The position numbers and the translations under genes were made by a program. A DNA stretch of 64,000 nt, taken from NCBI GenBank assembly GCA_017616895.1, contig JAFZXE010000010.1:1-64000 (forward strand), read 5' to 3'. The notes under the pieces are model-generated. The model worked only from the letters and a program-made list of their open reading frames with translations, did no database searches and was not told where the DNA came from. Shown here piece after piece: positions 7,296 to 17,300 of the stretch (position 1 is the first letter of the stretch; each line of letters starts with the position of its first letter). Origin of the DNA: Bacteroidales bacterium. Lineage in GTDB: Bacteria > Bacteroidota > Bacteroidia > Bacteroidales > P3.

Positions 7296-10043
7296 ATGAA
7301 AAAATTATTACTAACCCTCATGCTCCTCGCTGTAACCATCATGCCAGCGGTGGCATACCAATTCTCCGCAGTGGCTCCAAGCGGCCAAACCCTCTGTTAC
7401 AACATCGTTGGTGGGGACGCCCAAGTGACTTACGGTGGAGAACCTAGATATTCAAACATAACGGGATCGTTGACTATTCCCTCCACTGTCTCGTATAATG
7501 GAGTTACATACTCTGTGACATCTATTGACAATTATGCCTTCGACGCTTCAGGGAGTGGTAATGCAGGTTTGATCTCTGTCACTATTCCCAACACCGTGAC
7601 ATCCATTGGTTACCGTGCATTCTATAGTAACACGGGATTGACTTCCGTATCCATTCCCAACTCTATAACATCTATTGGTGGTGAAGCATTTGGGGGGTGC
7701 TATGGATTGACCTCCGTCACACTTCCAAATTCTCTCTCGGAAATTGGATATGGGGTGTTTAATGAATGCAGAGGCCTTACCTCTGTCACACTCGGCAATT
7801 CTGTTACATCCATCGGTGGTTATGCCTTCTATTGTTGTTCGAGCCTCACTTCCATCACAATTCCCAACACTGTCACAGAAATTGGAAATTGTGCTTTCCA
7901 GGGATGCACAAATCTGAATACCGTCATTTTACCCAATTCACTTATATCAATAGATAACTATGCTTTTAGCGAGTGCAATAAGTTGACATCTGTCACACTC
8001 GGCAATTCTGTAACAACCATCGGAATCTATGCTTTTTCGGCGTGTAATAGGCTGTCAGAGGTTCGCTATACAGGTGATATAGCCGATTGGTGTGGAATAA
8101 ATTTTTCAGACGCCACTTCCAACCCATTATATTATGCTCACAATTTGTATATAAACAATTCAGTGTTAACCGATTTAGCCATTCCTAATTCTATAACAGA
8201 AATAAAAAATTATACATTTTACAATGCCTATTGCCTGAATTCTATTTCAATTCCGAGTAGCATAACCTCGATTGGGGAATACAGTTTTGGAGGATGCGTT
8301 GGTATCTGTGGACCATTGGAGATTCCGAACACTGTGACAACTATCGGACAAAATGCTTTTAGGAATGTAAAGTACATTATATATGAGGGTGAGGCTTCCG
8401 GAAGCCCTTGGGGTGCATTGTGCACTGATGGTTATATTGAAGATGTTTTTTTGTACAGGGATGCAACAAAAAAACATATTATCAGCTGTTGCCCGTCAGC
8501 AACAGGTGCAATTGCAATACCCTCGACGGTGGAGACCATAGGATATTGCGCATTCATGGGATGTACAGGAATCACCTCAATATCCATTCCTAACTCTGTT
8601 GTTTCGATAGGTGACTATGCTTTTTACGAATGTTCTGGCTTGACATCCGTCAATATTCCTAACTCCGTTACAGAAATCGGATATGCAACGTTCGCCAGTT
8701 GCACAGCACTCTCCACGATATCCATTCCGAACACCATTGTCTCAATAGGTAATTATGCGTTCTATGGGTGTTCAAGCCTGGATTCCGTCGCACTACCAAA
8801 CTCTATTACAAGTTTACGATCGTATTCTTTCGCATATTGCGAAAGTCTAACATCGGTAACTATTCCCAATTCGGTCACAGAAATTAAAGATAGGGCTTTT
8901 ATTATGTGTAGTGCATTGACAACCGTTACAATCGGTAGTGGTGTGACATCGATTGGTACATCACCTTACGGTGCCTTCGATTATGACTCTGCTATTACTA
9001 AAATTATATCAAAAAATCCTACCCCACCGATTATTGTTGAAGATGAATTCTATGGAGTAAACACCGATATTCCCGTATATGTGCCCTGTGGAAGTTCTTC
9101 CGCTTATTCCTCAGCGGAAGGATGGTCCAGGTTTTCTAACTTTATCGAGACGATGACCTTTTCGATCGCCGTTTCATCGGCAGACGAAGGTATGGGGACG
9201 GCCCAAATTGTCACCGAACCCACTTGCGAGAATCCTCAGGCATCCGTTTCAGCCACAGCCAACAATGGCTACCGTTTCGACCACTGGAACGACGGCAACA
9301 CCGACAACCCACGTACAATAACCGTCATGTCAGACATCGAGTTGACCGCCTATTTCTCACCGATAGGAGAACCTCCTGCAACCACCTATAATGTAACTGT
9401 CCAGTCTGCCGACTTGTCTATGGGCGATGTTATAGGCGGTGGCACGTATGCCGAAGGCTCTCAAATATCTGTTTCTGCAACTGCCCACGAAGGCTACCGT
9501 TTTGACCACTGGAACGACGGAAACACCGACAACCCGCGTACAATAACCGTTATGTCAGACATCGAGTTGACCGCCTATTTCTCACCGATAGGAGAACCCC
9601 CTGCAACCACCTATACTGTGACTGTCCAGTCTGCCGACCCCGCAATGGGTAGTGTAATAGGTGGTGGCTCTTATGTCGAGGGTAGCGAGACTACCGTCTC
9701 TGCCACAGCCAATAACGGCTACCGTTTCGACCACTGGAACGACGGCAACACCGACAACCCGCGTACAATAACCGTTACAGAGAATATTGAACTCACCGCC
9801 TACTTTGTTGCAACCGGTGGCACACAAGGCATCGACGACATCACATCCGACCAAATCAAGATCTACTCCCGCAGCAGCGAGATTGTGATCGAAGGATGCG
9901 AAAACGGGGATGTTCTGGTTTATGACGTTATGGGTCGCATCGTCCACAAAGGCCGCATAGAAGCACCCATACATGTTAACAACATAGGTGTATATATGGT
10001 TAAAGTCGGCAACCAACCGCCAAGAAAGGTGGTTGTGAGATAA
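7296..10043 (+). CDS. BspA-like leucine-rich-repeat surface protein with T9SS sorting domain
   Basis: A secreted protein of 915 residues. A Sec signal peptide (about 1-20, MKKLLLTLMLLAVTIMPAVA) is followed by about 18 LRR_5/BspA-type repeats (units ending in VTIPNSVTSIGYYAF), spanning roughly 50-600. Three divergent InlB-type B-repeats (core GYRFDHWNDGNTDNPRTITV) follow at about 625-840, and a T9SS type A C-terminal domain ends the protein (YDVMGRIVHKG...GVYMVKVG, about 848-915). BspA-like proteins bind host proteins or other bacteria at the cell surface; the ligand here is unknown. The B-repeats are almost identical at DNA level, so copy number could vary by recombination. The gene follows a structured leader and sits next to a FISUMP lipoprotein. 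Confidence 0.9.
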   Translation: MKKLLLTLMLLAVTIMPAVAYQFSAVAPSGQTLCYNIVGGDAQVTYGGEPRYSNITGSLTIPSTVSYNGVTYSVTSIDNYAFDASGSGNAGLISVTIPNTVTSIGYRAFYSNTGLTSVSIPNSITSIGGEAFGGCYGLTSVTLPNSLSEIGYGVFNECRGLTSVTLGNSVTSIGGYAFYCCSSLTSITIPNTVTEIGNCAFQGCTNLNTVILPNSLISIDNYAFSECNKLTSVTLGNSVTTIGIYAFSACNRLSEVRYTGDIADWCGINFSDATSNPLYYAHNLYINNSVLTDLAIPNSITEIKNYTFYNAYCLNSISIPSSITSIGEYSFGGCVGICGPLEIPNTVTTIGQNAFRNVKYIIYEGEASGSPWGALCTDGYIEDVFLYRDATKKHIISCCPSATGAIAIPSTVETIGYCAFMGCTGITSISIPNSVVSIGDYAFYECSGLTSVNIPNSVTEIGYATFASCTALSTISIPNTIVSIGNYAFYGCSSLDSVALPNSITSLRSYSFAYCESLTSVTIPNSVTEIKDRAFIMCSALTTVTIGSGVTSIGTSPYGAFDYDSAITKIISKNPTPPIIVEDEFYGVNTDIPVYVPCGSSSAYSSAEGWSRFSNFIETMTFSIAVSSADEGMGTAQIVTEPTCENPQASVSATANNGYRFDHWNDGNTDNPRTITVMSDIELTAYFSPIGEPPATTYNVTVQSADLSMGDVIGGGTYAEGSQISVSATAHEGYRFDHWNDGNTDNPRTITVMSDIELTAYFSPIGEPPATTYTVTVQSADPAMGSVIGGGSYVEGSETTVSATANNGYRFDHWNDGNTDNPRTITVTENIELTAYFVATGGTQGIDDITSDQIKIYSRSSEIVIEGCENGDVLVYDVMGRIVHKGRIEAPIHVNNIGVYMVKVGNQPPRKVVVR
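9269..9810 (+). repeat. Three near-identical B-repeat blocks inside the LRR gene
   Basis: Blocks starting near 9269, 9492 and 9716 share long nearly identical stretches, for example CGACCACTGGAACGACGG and ACCGACAACCC. The first two extend over about 120 bp with only a few differences. Such direct repeats invite expansion or loss. Confidence 0.85.
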
Positions 10044-10166
10044 CCCTTAACAAAAAAAAACCGAGAAAGAACAGTCCGTAAGTTTCCGTGCCGCCTAGCA
10101 ACGGGCAAACGGACTAGAAAAAAAATCGAATCAACGAACAACACTTATTAACAAAAAAAGCACACG

Positions 10167-10943
10167 ATGAGAAAACTGTTTTACATTGCAGCTGTTGCGC
10201 TGCTGACATTGGGGACGGTCTCTTGCCAGAAGGAGGATAGTAAAGACGGTTCGAACAACATGAATACCGACACAACCCCTAACAATCCTACGAATCCCAT
10301 GGACACGACAACCACACCGACAATTCTTATCAGTTGGGTTGACCTTGGGTTGCCAAGTGGACTTTTATGGGCGGAATGCAACCTTGGAGCGACTACGCCA
10401 GAGGAATATGGCAATTACTATGCATGGGGAGAAACATGGACGAAGCGTGTGTACACTTGGACGACATACTTCTATGGCGACTACGATTCGGAAAGCAGCA
10501 CCTACATGATGAGCAAGTACAACACCCGTGAGGATTACGGCACAGTTGATAACAAGACCACTCTTGAGCCTTCTGACGACGCAGCCACGGTCATATTGGG
10601 CAATGGCGCAAGGATTCCAACTGAGGTGGAGTGGCGTGAGTTGTTGAATAACACTACGTCCAAGTGGACAACGGTGAACAATGTTCACGGGCGAAAATTC
10701 ACTGCGACTAACGGCAACAGTTTGTTTCTGCCCGCTGCTGGTAACATGGATGGCAGTGGTCTTGACGCTGCTGACGGAGGTGGCTTTTATTGGACTTCGT
10801 CGCTCGCTGGCGATACAGACGAAACATATTATTATCCGAATTTCGCATGCGCACTTGGCTTCAATTCTGGTAAACAATTATTGTCTAACAGCTACTACCG
10901 CTACTATGGGTTCTCGGTCCGTGCGGTGCGTTCTGCACATTAA
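10167..10943 (+). CDS. FISUMP-domain lipoprotein
   Basis: A lipoprotein of 258 residues. The signal ends in LGTVSC with the lipid-bearing cysteine C20, followed by a low-complexity linker rich in N, P, T and D (about 21-52). The body (about 55-256) resembles the Fibrobacter succinogenes major paralogous domain: WVDLGLPSGLLWAECNLGA, GNYYAWGET, ARIPTEVEWRELL, LFLPAAG, YWTSS and a final FSVRAVRSAH are its usual landmarks. The domain is frequent in cell-surface proteins of Bacteroidota and Fibrobacter; its function is unknown. It follows the LRR surface protein after 123 bp and ends in a hairpin. Confidence 0.88.
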   Translation: MRKLFYIAAVALLTLGTVSCQKEDSKDGSNNMNTDTTPNNPTNPMDTTTTPTILISWVDLGLPSGLLWAECNLGATTPEEYGNYYAWGETWTKRVYTWTTYFYGDYDSESSTYMMSKYNTREDYGTVDNKTTLEPSDDAATVILGNGARIPTEVEWRELLNNTTSKWTTVNNVHGRKFTATNGNSLFLPAAGNMDGSGLDAADGGGFYWTSSLAGDTDETYYYPNFACALGFNSGKQLLSNSYYRYYGFSVRAVRSAH

Positions 10944-10980
10944 ACAGCAAATAAACAACTTCTAATTATTACATTTTCAT

Positions 10981-11011
10981 GAGAAAGGGCAGCCCGAAGC
11001 TGCTCTTTCTC
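10981..11011 (+). terminator. Terminator-like hairpin after the FISUMP gene
   Basis: GAGAAAGGGCAGC pairs with GCTGCTCTTTCTC around CCGAA. No long T-run follows, so its strength is uncertain. Confidence 0.65.
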
Positions 11012-11108
11012 GATTTACGCCTATCAACATCAAACAATTGAATCAACTGGTTAACATCCATTATTGGCAAAAATCATCATCGTCTGTGCTGAAATCGATA
11101 ATTTTATG

Positions 11109-11116
11109 TAAATTTG
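11109..11116 (+). promoter_or_regulatory. -7 box for the toxin-antitoxin pair
   Basis: TAAATTTG fits TAnnTTTG and lies 27 bp before the antitoxin start. A -33 box is not evident. Confidence 0.5.
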
Positions 11117-11142
11117 CAAATCGAAAATAAGGAAAAACAGAT

Positions 11143-11424
11143 ATGGAAACAAGCGCCACATACCAAAGAACTTCGCCGGAGGATGCACTTTGGACACTCT
11201 ATCGTCAGCAAACGTTGAAAGTGCGCCACGCATTCCTCGCGCGTGTCCAGCGGGAAGATGTTGAGGCAAACGAAACCCTCCAGATGCCGGGGACGTACAG
11301 CCGTGAGGAAATGATGGAGGTGTCGAAGCAGCGTATGCGCGACGTCATTGCCGGGCGGGAGCAGACCCTTACGCATGACGAAGTAATGCAGATTGTTGAC
11401 AACACCATTTCCGAAGCGGTATGA
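11143..11424 (+). CDS. Putative antitoxin of a type II toxin-antitoxin pair
   Basis: A 93-residue acidic helical protein that directly precedes a ParE/RelE-type toxin and overlaps it by 4 bp (ATGA). The second half (TYSREEMMEVSKQRMRDVIA, then LTHDEVMQIVDNTI) resembles the flexible toxin-binding tails of Bacteroidales antitoxins. I see no classical DNA-binding domain with confidence. In such pairs the antitoxin neutralises the toxin and usually represses the operon. The assignment rests mainly on gene order and the partner. Confidence 0.7.
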   Translation: METSATYQRTSPEDALWTLYRQQTLKVRHAFLARVQREDVEANETLQMPGTYSREEMMEVSKQRMRDVIAGREQTLTHDEVMQIVDNTISEAV

Positions 11425-11747
11425 AAGTGAATTGGTCGGAGCGTGCCGCCACAGAATTTGCAGAAACGGCAGCCTACGTCGCCCGTGAGTTTGGCGGTCA
11501 AGCAGCTGTCAAGATGCGGAATGCCATCAATGAGGCAGTTGCCAGCATCTCACAGTTTCCAAATATCGGGAAGTCCAGTTTCACCGACGAGGAAACAGGT
11601 GTCGAGTTCCGCGAATTGACTTGTCGTCTTAACAGCGTGGTGTACGCCATATACAAAGACGAGATATACATTGTCAGTATTTGGAGCAACCGTCAGGACC
11701 GTGCAAGACTGTATTCAGCCTTGAAAGAAGAAGCAAAGGGTATGTAA
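11421..11747 (+). CDS. ParE/RelE-superfamily toxin
   Basis: A 108-residue protein with the ParE/RelE plan: an N-terminal strand (MKVNWSERAATEFAETAAYV), two helices, then FPNIGKSS, a strand pair (FRELTCRLNSVVYAIYKDEIYIVSIWSNRQD) and a C-terminal basic helix. The FREL..R..VVYAIY..DEIYIV..W pattern is the family signature. RelE members cut mRNA on the ribosome, ParE members poison gyrase; sequence alone does not decide which. It is coupled to its antitoxin and followed by a perfect terminator hairpin. Confidence 0.85.
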   Translation: MKVNWSERAATEFAETAAYVAREFGGQAAVKMRNAINEAVASISQFPNIGKSSFTDEETGVEFRELTCRLNSVVYAIYKDEIYIVSIWSNRQDRARLYSALKEEAKGM

Positions 11748-11798
11748 TTATATGACATAAGCAGAAGAATGGTCATAAAGACATATTGATTTCCCGTT

Positions 11799-11830
11799 GT
11801 GCCGGATTCGGAAATCCGGCACTTTCTTTT
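11799..11830 (+). terminator. Terminator hairpin after the toxin gene (copy 1 of a repeated hairpin)
   Basis: A perfect stem of GTGCCGGATT/AATCCGGCAC with loop CGGA is followed by TTTCTTTTG. The same 24 bp occur at 21319-21342. The remaining bases up to the promoter at 11990 show no gene. Confidence 0.85.
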
Positions 11831-11989
11831 GTATTGGCCAAAAGGAATCTTCGTTTAGCGACATCCATTTCCCTAAACTGCAGCAACTTTTGGCAAAAAT
11901 CATCGCATTTTTGAAAGAAAAAAAGGGTTACGGTTACAAAATGTATGGAATCGGGTGAAAAAGCGGGGCTGCCAAATGCAAAAAATATG

Positions 11990-11997
11990 TAATTTTG
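11990..11997 (+). promoter_or_regulatory. -7 box for the DUF1573 gene
   Basis: TAATTTTG fits TAnnTTTG and is followed by a leader of about 75 nt before the ATG at 12077. Confidence 0.6.
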
Positions 11998-12076
11998 CAG
12001 TCCGAATGCAACAAAAGAAAACGGATAACGTTAATAAGTAAATAATACAAAGTAAAACTCTAAAGCAATCATAAAC

Positions 12077-12499
12077 ATGAAAAAACTGTTTTTATTGAGC
12101 CTTGTCGCCGTACTGAGCTTCGGCGTGGCAAAAGCACAGGATGCACAGCCCGAGAACGTGTCGGGTGCAAAGATTTCGTTCACCGAGATGGAGCACAACT
12201 ACGGAACCATCCAGAAGGGTGGCAACGGCGAGTGCGAGTTTGTGTTCACCAACACTGGCAACGAGCCTCTGATACTGTCGAACGTTAAGGCTTCGTGCGG
12301 CTGCACGGTGCCGACCTGGCCGAGAGAGCCCATAATGCCCGGCAAGTCGTCGAACATCCATGTGAAGTACAACACCAACAACGTAGGCGGATTCAACAAG
12401 ACCATCACCGTGACCTCGAACGCCGTTGACAACCCGCGCCTGGTGCTGAAAATCAAAGGAACGGTCGAAGCTCCGTCAACCCCGACAGAACAGAAATAA
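12077..12499 (+). CDS. DUF1573 domain secreted protein
   Basis: A 140-residue protein with a Sec signal peptide (about 1-20, ending VAKAQ). The mature part is a single DUF1573 immunoglobulin-like beta sandwich: HNYGTIQKGG, FVFTNTGNEPLILSNV, KASCGCTVP and GGFNKTITVTSNA are the family landmarks. It is probably periplasmic or outer-membrane facing. Function is unknown; related ASH/SPD-2/hydin-like domains are structural. The gene has its own promoter and terminator, so it is monocistronic. Confidence 0.9.
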   Translation: MKKLFLLSLVAVLSFGVAKAQDAQPENVSGAKISFTEMEHNYGTIQKGGNGECEFVFTNTGNEPLILSNVKASCGCTVPTWPREPIMPGKSSNIHVKYNTNNVGGFNKTITVTSNAVDNPRLVLKIKGTVEAPSTPTEQK

Positions 12500-12542
12500 G
12501 CTATTGCTTGGTTGCGTGAGCCGTTCAGGCAATAAGACAACA

Positions 12543-12590
12543 GGCAGTGCGGAATTGGGACCAAATCCAATGCCGCACTGTCGTTTTTGC
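12543..12590 (+). terminator. Terminator after the DUF1573 gene
   Basis: GGCAGTGCGGAATTGG pairs with TCCAATGCCGCACTGTC and is followed by GTTTTTGC. Confidence 0.85.
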
Positions 12591-12603
12591 ATAACATTTG
12601 TAG

Positions 12604-12630
12604 TTCAAAATTCGTAATTCAAAATTAATA
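12604..12630 (+). repeat. Short tandem repeat of the ATTCAAAATTC family
   Basis: Three units of the form TTCAAAATTCG or TTCAAAATTA lie just before the aminotransferase start. The same family occurs at 39795-39818 and 42198-42230. Confidence 0.7.
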
Positions 12631-12632
12631 TC

Positions 12633-13832
12633 ATGCCCCAGATTTCAAAAAAAGGCAACGAGCTGCCTCAGTCGGCAATCCGCAAACTCGTACCCTTCTC
12701 AGACGAAGCTAAATCACGCGGAATACATGTGTATCACCTCAATATCGGCCAACCTGACATCGAGACCCCTAAGGGCGCTCTCAAAACCCTGGCCGAGACC
12801 AAGATAGGCGTTCTGGCCTACAGCCACAGCGCTGGCAACCTGTCCTACCGCAAGAAACTGTGCGAGTACTATGCCAAACACGACATCCACGTCACTCCCG
12901 ACCAGATTATCGTCACCACCGGCGGCTCGGAGGCTCTGCAGTTCGCCTTCACCGTCTGCCTGAACCCTGGCGACGAAATCATCATCCCCGAACCCTACTA
13001 CACCAACTACAACACCTTCGCCAAGCTGTGCGACGCCACCATCAAGACCATCCCGAGCGACATCCACAGCGGTTTCGCTCTGCCTCCCATCGAGGCCTTC
13101 GAGAAAGCCATCACCCCGCGCACCCGCGCCATCATGATTTGCAATCCCAACAACCCCACCGGTTACCTCTATACCAAAGAGGAGCTGCTCAAGGTCGCCG
13201 AGATAGTGAAGAAACACGACCTGTTCCTCTTCGCCGACGAGGTGTATCGTGAGTTCTGCTACGACGGACACGAGCATTTCAGCGTCATGCAGCTCGAAGG
13301 ACTGGAGAAGAACGTGGTGCTTTTCGACTCCGTGTCGAAACGCTACAGCGCCTGCGGTGCCCGCGTGGGTTGCATGGTGACGAAGAACGAGGAGGTCTAT
13401 AGCATCGCCATGCGTCTGGCACAGGCCCGTCTCTCGCCGCCGAGCTTCGGTCAGATATTCGGCGAGGCCGCCGTCGATACCCCGCAGGAGTATTTCGACG
13501 CCGTAGCAAAAGAGTATGTGGCTCGCCGCAACGTCATAGTCGAGGGTATCAACAAAATTCCCGGCTGTTTCTGTCCCAACCCCAAAGGTGCATTCTACAC
13601 CGTGGTGGAACTGCCCGTTGACGACAGCGACAAGTTCTGCAAGTGGCTTCTCACCGACTTCAACTACAACGGCGAGACCGTGATGATGGCTCCCGCCACC
13701 GGCTTCTATGTCAACCCCGAAGACGGACGCCACCAGGCTCGTATAACCTACTGCCTCTGCATCGAGGACCTCAAACACGCGGTCAAATGTCTCGAAGAGG
13801 CTCTGAAGGTCTATCCGGGAAGAATCAAATAA
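12633..13832 (+). CDS. Pyridoxal-phosphate aminotransferase, class I/II (aspartate aminotransferase-like)
   Basis: A cytoplasmic enzyme of 399 residues of fold-type I. Landmarks are the N-terminal HLNIGQPDIETP substrate loop, the TTGGSEALQFAF cofactor contact (about 93-104), NPNNPTG (about 171-177), the FADEVYREF aspartate, and the Schiff-base lysine K236 in SVSKRYSACGARVGC. It transfers amino groups between an amino acid, probably aspartate, and 2-oxoglutarate. Substrate range cannot be settled from sequence. An ATTCAAAATT repeat precedes it and a repeat-rich hairpin region follows. Confidence 0.92.
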   Translation: MPQISKKGNELPQSAIRKLVPFSDEAKSRGIHVYHLNIGQPDIETPKGALKTLAETKIGVLAYSHSAGNLSYRKKLCEYYAKHDIHVTPDQIIVTTGGSEALQFAFTVCLNPGDEIIIPEPYYTNYNTFAKLCDATIKTIPSDIHSGFALPPIEAFEKAITPRTRAIMICNPNNPTGYLYTKEELLKVAEIVKKHDLFLFADEVYREFCYDGHEHFSVMQLEGLEKNVVLFDSVSKRYSACGARVGCMVTKNEEVYSIAMRLAQARLSPPSFGQIFGEAAVDTPQEYFDAVAKEYVARRNVIVEGINKIPGCFCPNPKGAFYTVVELPVDDSDKFCKWLLTDFNYNGETVMMAPATGFYVNPEDGRHQARITYCLCIEDLKHAVKCLEEALKVYPGRIK

Positions 13833-13920
13833 GTTGTAAGCTGTGAGTTGTAAACTGTAAGTACCTGACAAGGTTATATAGTGCAAGCCACTTTAAACTT
13901 ACAACTTACAACTTAAAACT
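13833..13920 (+). repeat. Direct and inverted short repeats of the TTACAACTTA / AAGTTGTAAG family
   Basis: AAGTTGTAAGCTGTGAGTTG at the left and ACTTACAACTTACAACTTAA at the right can pair into a hairpin between the two flanking genes. Each arm is itself a short tandem repeat. Confidence 0.75.
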
Positions 13921-13924
13921 AAAA

Positions 13925-14389
13925 ATGACTCAATCCGAAAAACGTCAACATGTGATCTGCTCCTGTATCAAACATCAGGAGCAGATTGCTTTTGTGGCCA
14001 AGCAGGAGATGGATTCGGCGCAGCAGCAGAGCAACGACTACGGAGCCAACGTCGATCGTTACGACTCCTACCGCACCAAGATGATGCGCAGCCGCGATAT
14101 GTACGCCAAACAGCTCTCCAACGCCAATGCCGGCTTGCGTGTGCTGGGCGACCTGCTGAAGATGCCTCCATTCGACACCGCCGACCACGGAGCAGTCGTA
14201 ATCACCGACCGCCAGCGCTTCTTTATGAGCATAGGACTCGGCAAATTCCAGGTGGAGACCGATGGCAAAAAGGAAGACTTCTACGCCATCTCGGCACAGA
14301 CACCAGTATATATAGCGCTGAAAGGCAAAAAAATCGGCGACTCGATATCCATCAACGGATTGACGCAGACGATTAAGGAAATCTTTTAG
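13925..14389 (+). CDS. GreA/GreB C-terminal-domain-like protein
   Basis: A cytoplasmic protein of 154 residues. An N-terminal helical half (about 1-85) with many Q, S and R may form a coiled coil, and the C-terminal part (GKFQVETDGKKEDFYAISAQ, then GKKIGDSISINGLTQTIKEI) resembles the beta-rich end of GreA/GreB elongation factors. In some databases such Bacteroidales proteins are labelled 3-oxoacyl-ACP synthase, for which I see no support. The acidic pair at the tip of the GreA coiled coil is not apparent, so transcript-cleavage activity is doubtful. It could regulate RNA polymerase through its secondary channel, but this is inference. Confidence 0.6.
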   Translation: MTQSEKRQHVICSCIKHQEQIAFVAKQEMDSAQQQSNDYGANVDRYDSYRTKMMRSRDMYAKQLSNANAGLRVLGDLLKMPPFDTADHGAVVITDRQRFFMSIGLGKFQVETDGKKEDFYAISAQTPVYIALKGKKIGDSISINGLTQTIKEIF

Positions 14390-14392
14390 AGC

Positions 14393-17300
14393 CTACAGTC
14401 GTTTTAACTTGACCGTACCAAGACTTCGTGACAGTGCTTTCTCTGCCGCGAAGTCTTTTTTATTGGAGGAAAGCTCGTCTTTGTTGGTTGGTTCACTATT
14501 ATACCACAGATTCCACCCTGTGAGCGGTATTGACTGGTACTCTCGTTGGCGGTCGAGCAGCGAAAGATTCGTCGGGAATAGTTTTGCGTTGTCGAACTTC
14601 ACCCTGCTGTATCCTGGCGCCGACACCTCGAAATGGGTGCAGATGTCGTTGCTCACCAGACGGAAACGCCCTTTACTGTCTGAATAGGTGTTCACCCCCA
14701 CGCTCCAGTCGTCGTTCCATCCGCGTATAACCGCTCCTTCGACAGGACGTCCTTTATCATCCACCACCGTTCCCGTGGTTGCGAGATTGCGGTAGGCGAG
14801 CATGTTGTAGTAGTTGACGGGCTGGTCGGACTTGTAAGACTTGTCGGACAGGTCCATCTTGTCAAACAGGTTGGATATATTCCATTTGCGGCGTCCTTGT
14901 GCATCACGCAAGCCCGTGTATTGTGCCTCGAAGTTGACTCCAGAGGGACAATCCTGAAACTCCCACCAGCCATAACCTATTGCGCCGTTAGCCCGCGCAT
15001 AGAGGTAGGTTTCTTTCATAAAACGTGCCTGATCGCTATAGCTTACGCTGTCGCCGTCGGATGGCAACCCCGTCTCGCCCACCATCCAGGGTTTGTCGCA
15101 GTAGTGGCTGTACCACCACATCTCGGCCTGCACCCTCAGCGGATGGTAGGTGTGCATCTCGATAAAATCGACCGGCAGCATCGAGGGGTCCCACTCAAAC
15201 ACCTCGATAGGCTCGGCGGTAGCGACGGTGAAAAGCTGATGCGGTGCATAACGCCGCACCATATCACGCCACTCTCGCACTATTTTAACAGCGTCCTCCT
15301 TTGGGCGGTCGGGCACAGGGTCGAAATAAAGCGGCTCGTTCATGAAGTCGTAAGCCCACAAAGCCGGCATGTCGGCCAACGACCGCAGCAAGCCTATGGT
15401 ATATGCCTTCCAGTAATCATCCAGCGGAGGCTTAATAAGCAGCATGACGCGCAATCCAGCGCTGTCGGCCTGCTGAACCATACGACGTGTAGCAGCATAC
15501 ATCGCCGCCGTGTCTCCCCCCTCTCCCATCACATCCAAACATACCCTCACGGCATTGAACCCCCACGAGGCGATGGTGTCGAAATGCTCACGAATGCCGC
15601 TGCCTGTGTACCAAGGTGCTGGCACTACCTCGCCGTCGCTGTAGAATGCCTTGTAATTGAGCATGAACGGGAACCAAGGCTTGCCGTCGGCGTAGAAGCC
15701 AGCTCTGTTGATATAGACATACTTGGCGACGTCATGGTTAGGTACTGGTATATTGTTCAGGAGCAACGTATCGCCCATCGTAGTTGCAATATCGACATCT
15801 ACAGGTCGAAGCATGATTTGTTGGAAGTGGGCCACGCTGGGTTTCATGTAGCGGTTGCGCACCTCCATTTTGACATGAGAATAGCCTTTAGGCACGTCTA
15901 AGCGGAAGCGCAGCATTCCTTTGTTGAGTCGGGTATCGACAGCAGCGAGGCTGTCGGCTAATATCCAACCCATACTTGTTTGATCCTTCACACCTTCCCC
16001 GCTAAGGGTAATCCACCACCAGCATTGTCCATATTGGGGAGTGAGAATAGGGGTCATCCAGAAACTAAGCTCTTGACATTCTGCATCGAGCAAGTCGCAA
16101 TCTATAAGCGTTAGTTTTTTGTGTACATCGCCTATAACATCAGGTGAGGTGACATAGTTATTTGAGATGGCTTGTGTTCTGCGTTTGCGCAAGTCATCCT
16201 GCGTTTTGCGTGTTACGGTTTTGAACGCACTGATGGGTAACTCATAAAGCGAAACATCTGAAAAAACATTTATTAGAGAAGCTTCTTGCAGCAGCATTTT
16301 CTCGGTGGATGAGAGCTTTGTGCTGTCGTTGCTTGCCACCACCAGCAGAGGACGGTTGGATGGCAATTGTTGGACAAGGTCGAAATCATTCCATGCCGTC
16401 CGTGTCAGAGCAACACGATCCCATGCTTGGCGAATTACGCCGCGAGAGTTGTAGTTACATATTTGAGGCAGGCCCGTGCGTACAGAAATCATCGCACAAC
16501 GCTTGTACAAATCGAGGTCAGGATAGAGGTCGGTCAGTTCGCTGCCAATATTGAATCCCGGCATGCAGAGCAACGCCTGGTATCTTTCGGTATCGAAGTT
16601 CTGCATCCAAGCGTTTTGAGGTAGCTGGTTGTCGTAGTCAACCCAATCTTCCCAGCGATTGTAGCCATACCATGCCTTGTTTTTCAGATTGCCGGCCAGA
16701 GCCTCCGTACATGCTATGACTATCGCCAGCACAAATATCACGGTGCGTCCCGTCTGCTTGTTTCGAAGCCACCAGTGATAAAGCATATAACTTGCCACTA
16801 TGCCGATGACATAGCAGAAAAGCCATTCAAGGCGAGCAAGTGCACGAATGTGCAGCAGCATCGAAGGCAGGTATGTGGCGAAATTACGCGGCAGCCACCG
16901 CAGCGGTACGCCGAGGGCGTAGATGAGCAGCGCCACAGATGCCACCAGCAGTACGTTGAGTTCGGTGTTGCCTGTAGCGTTAAAGTCTTTACGGCGACGG
17001 CGGCTGAACAGCGCGCGTAGTGCCAAAAACAGCAATATAATAGCCACAACATCGGCCACCAAGCCGATATAGCTGCATCCTTCCCAATTCACCTCACCAA
17101 AGAGACGGCTATGGTTGTCACAGTACCATTTCGCGTAGGGCAACATCAAACCTTCGATTGAGGCCATATATTTGTAATAGCCAAATGGTACAGGGTTGCG
17201 TTCGCCTTCGGGTATTCCGATAGATGTGGCGACCAAGAATAACGTTGTAGGAAGCACAAACTGCAGAAGGAACGACACCGCGCAACGTTGCCACCTAACG

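Noticed and set aside
13925-14389. 3-oxoacyl-ACP synthase annotation sometimes used for such proteins
   Set aside because: There is no condensing-enzyme motif; the C-terminus looks like the GreA/GreB domain.
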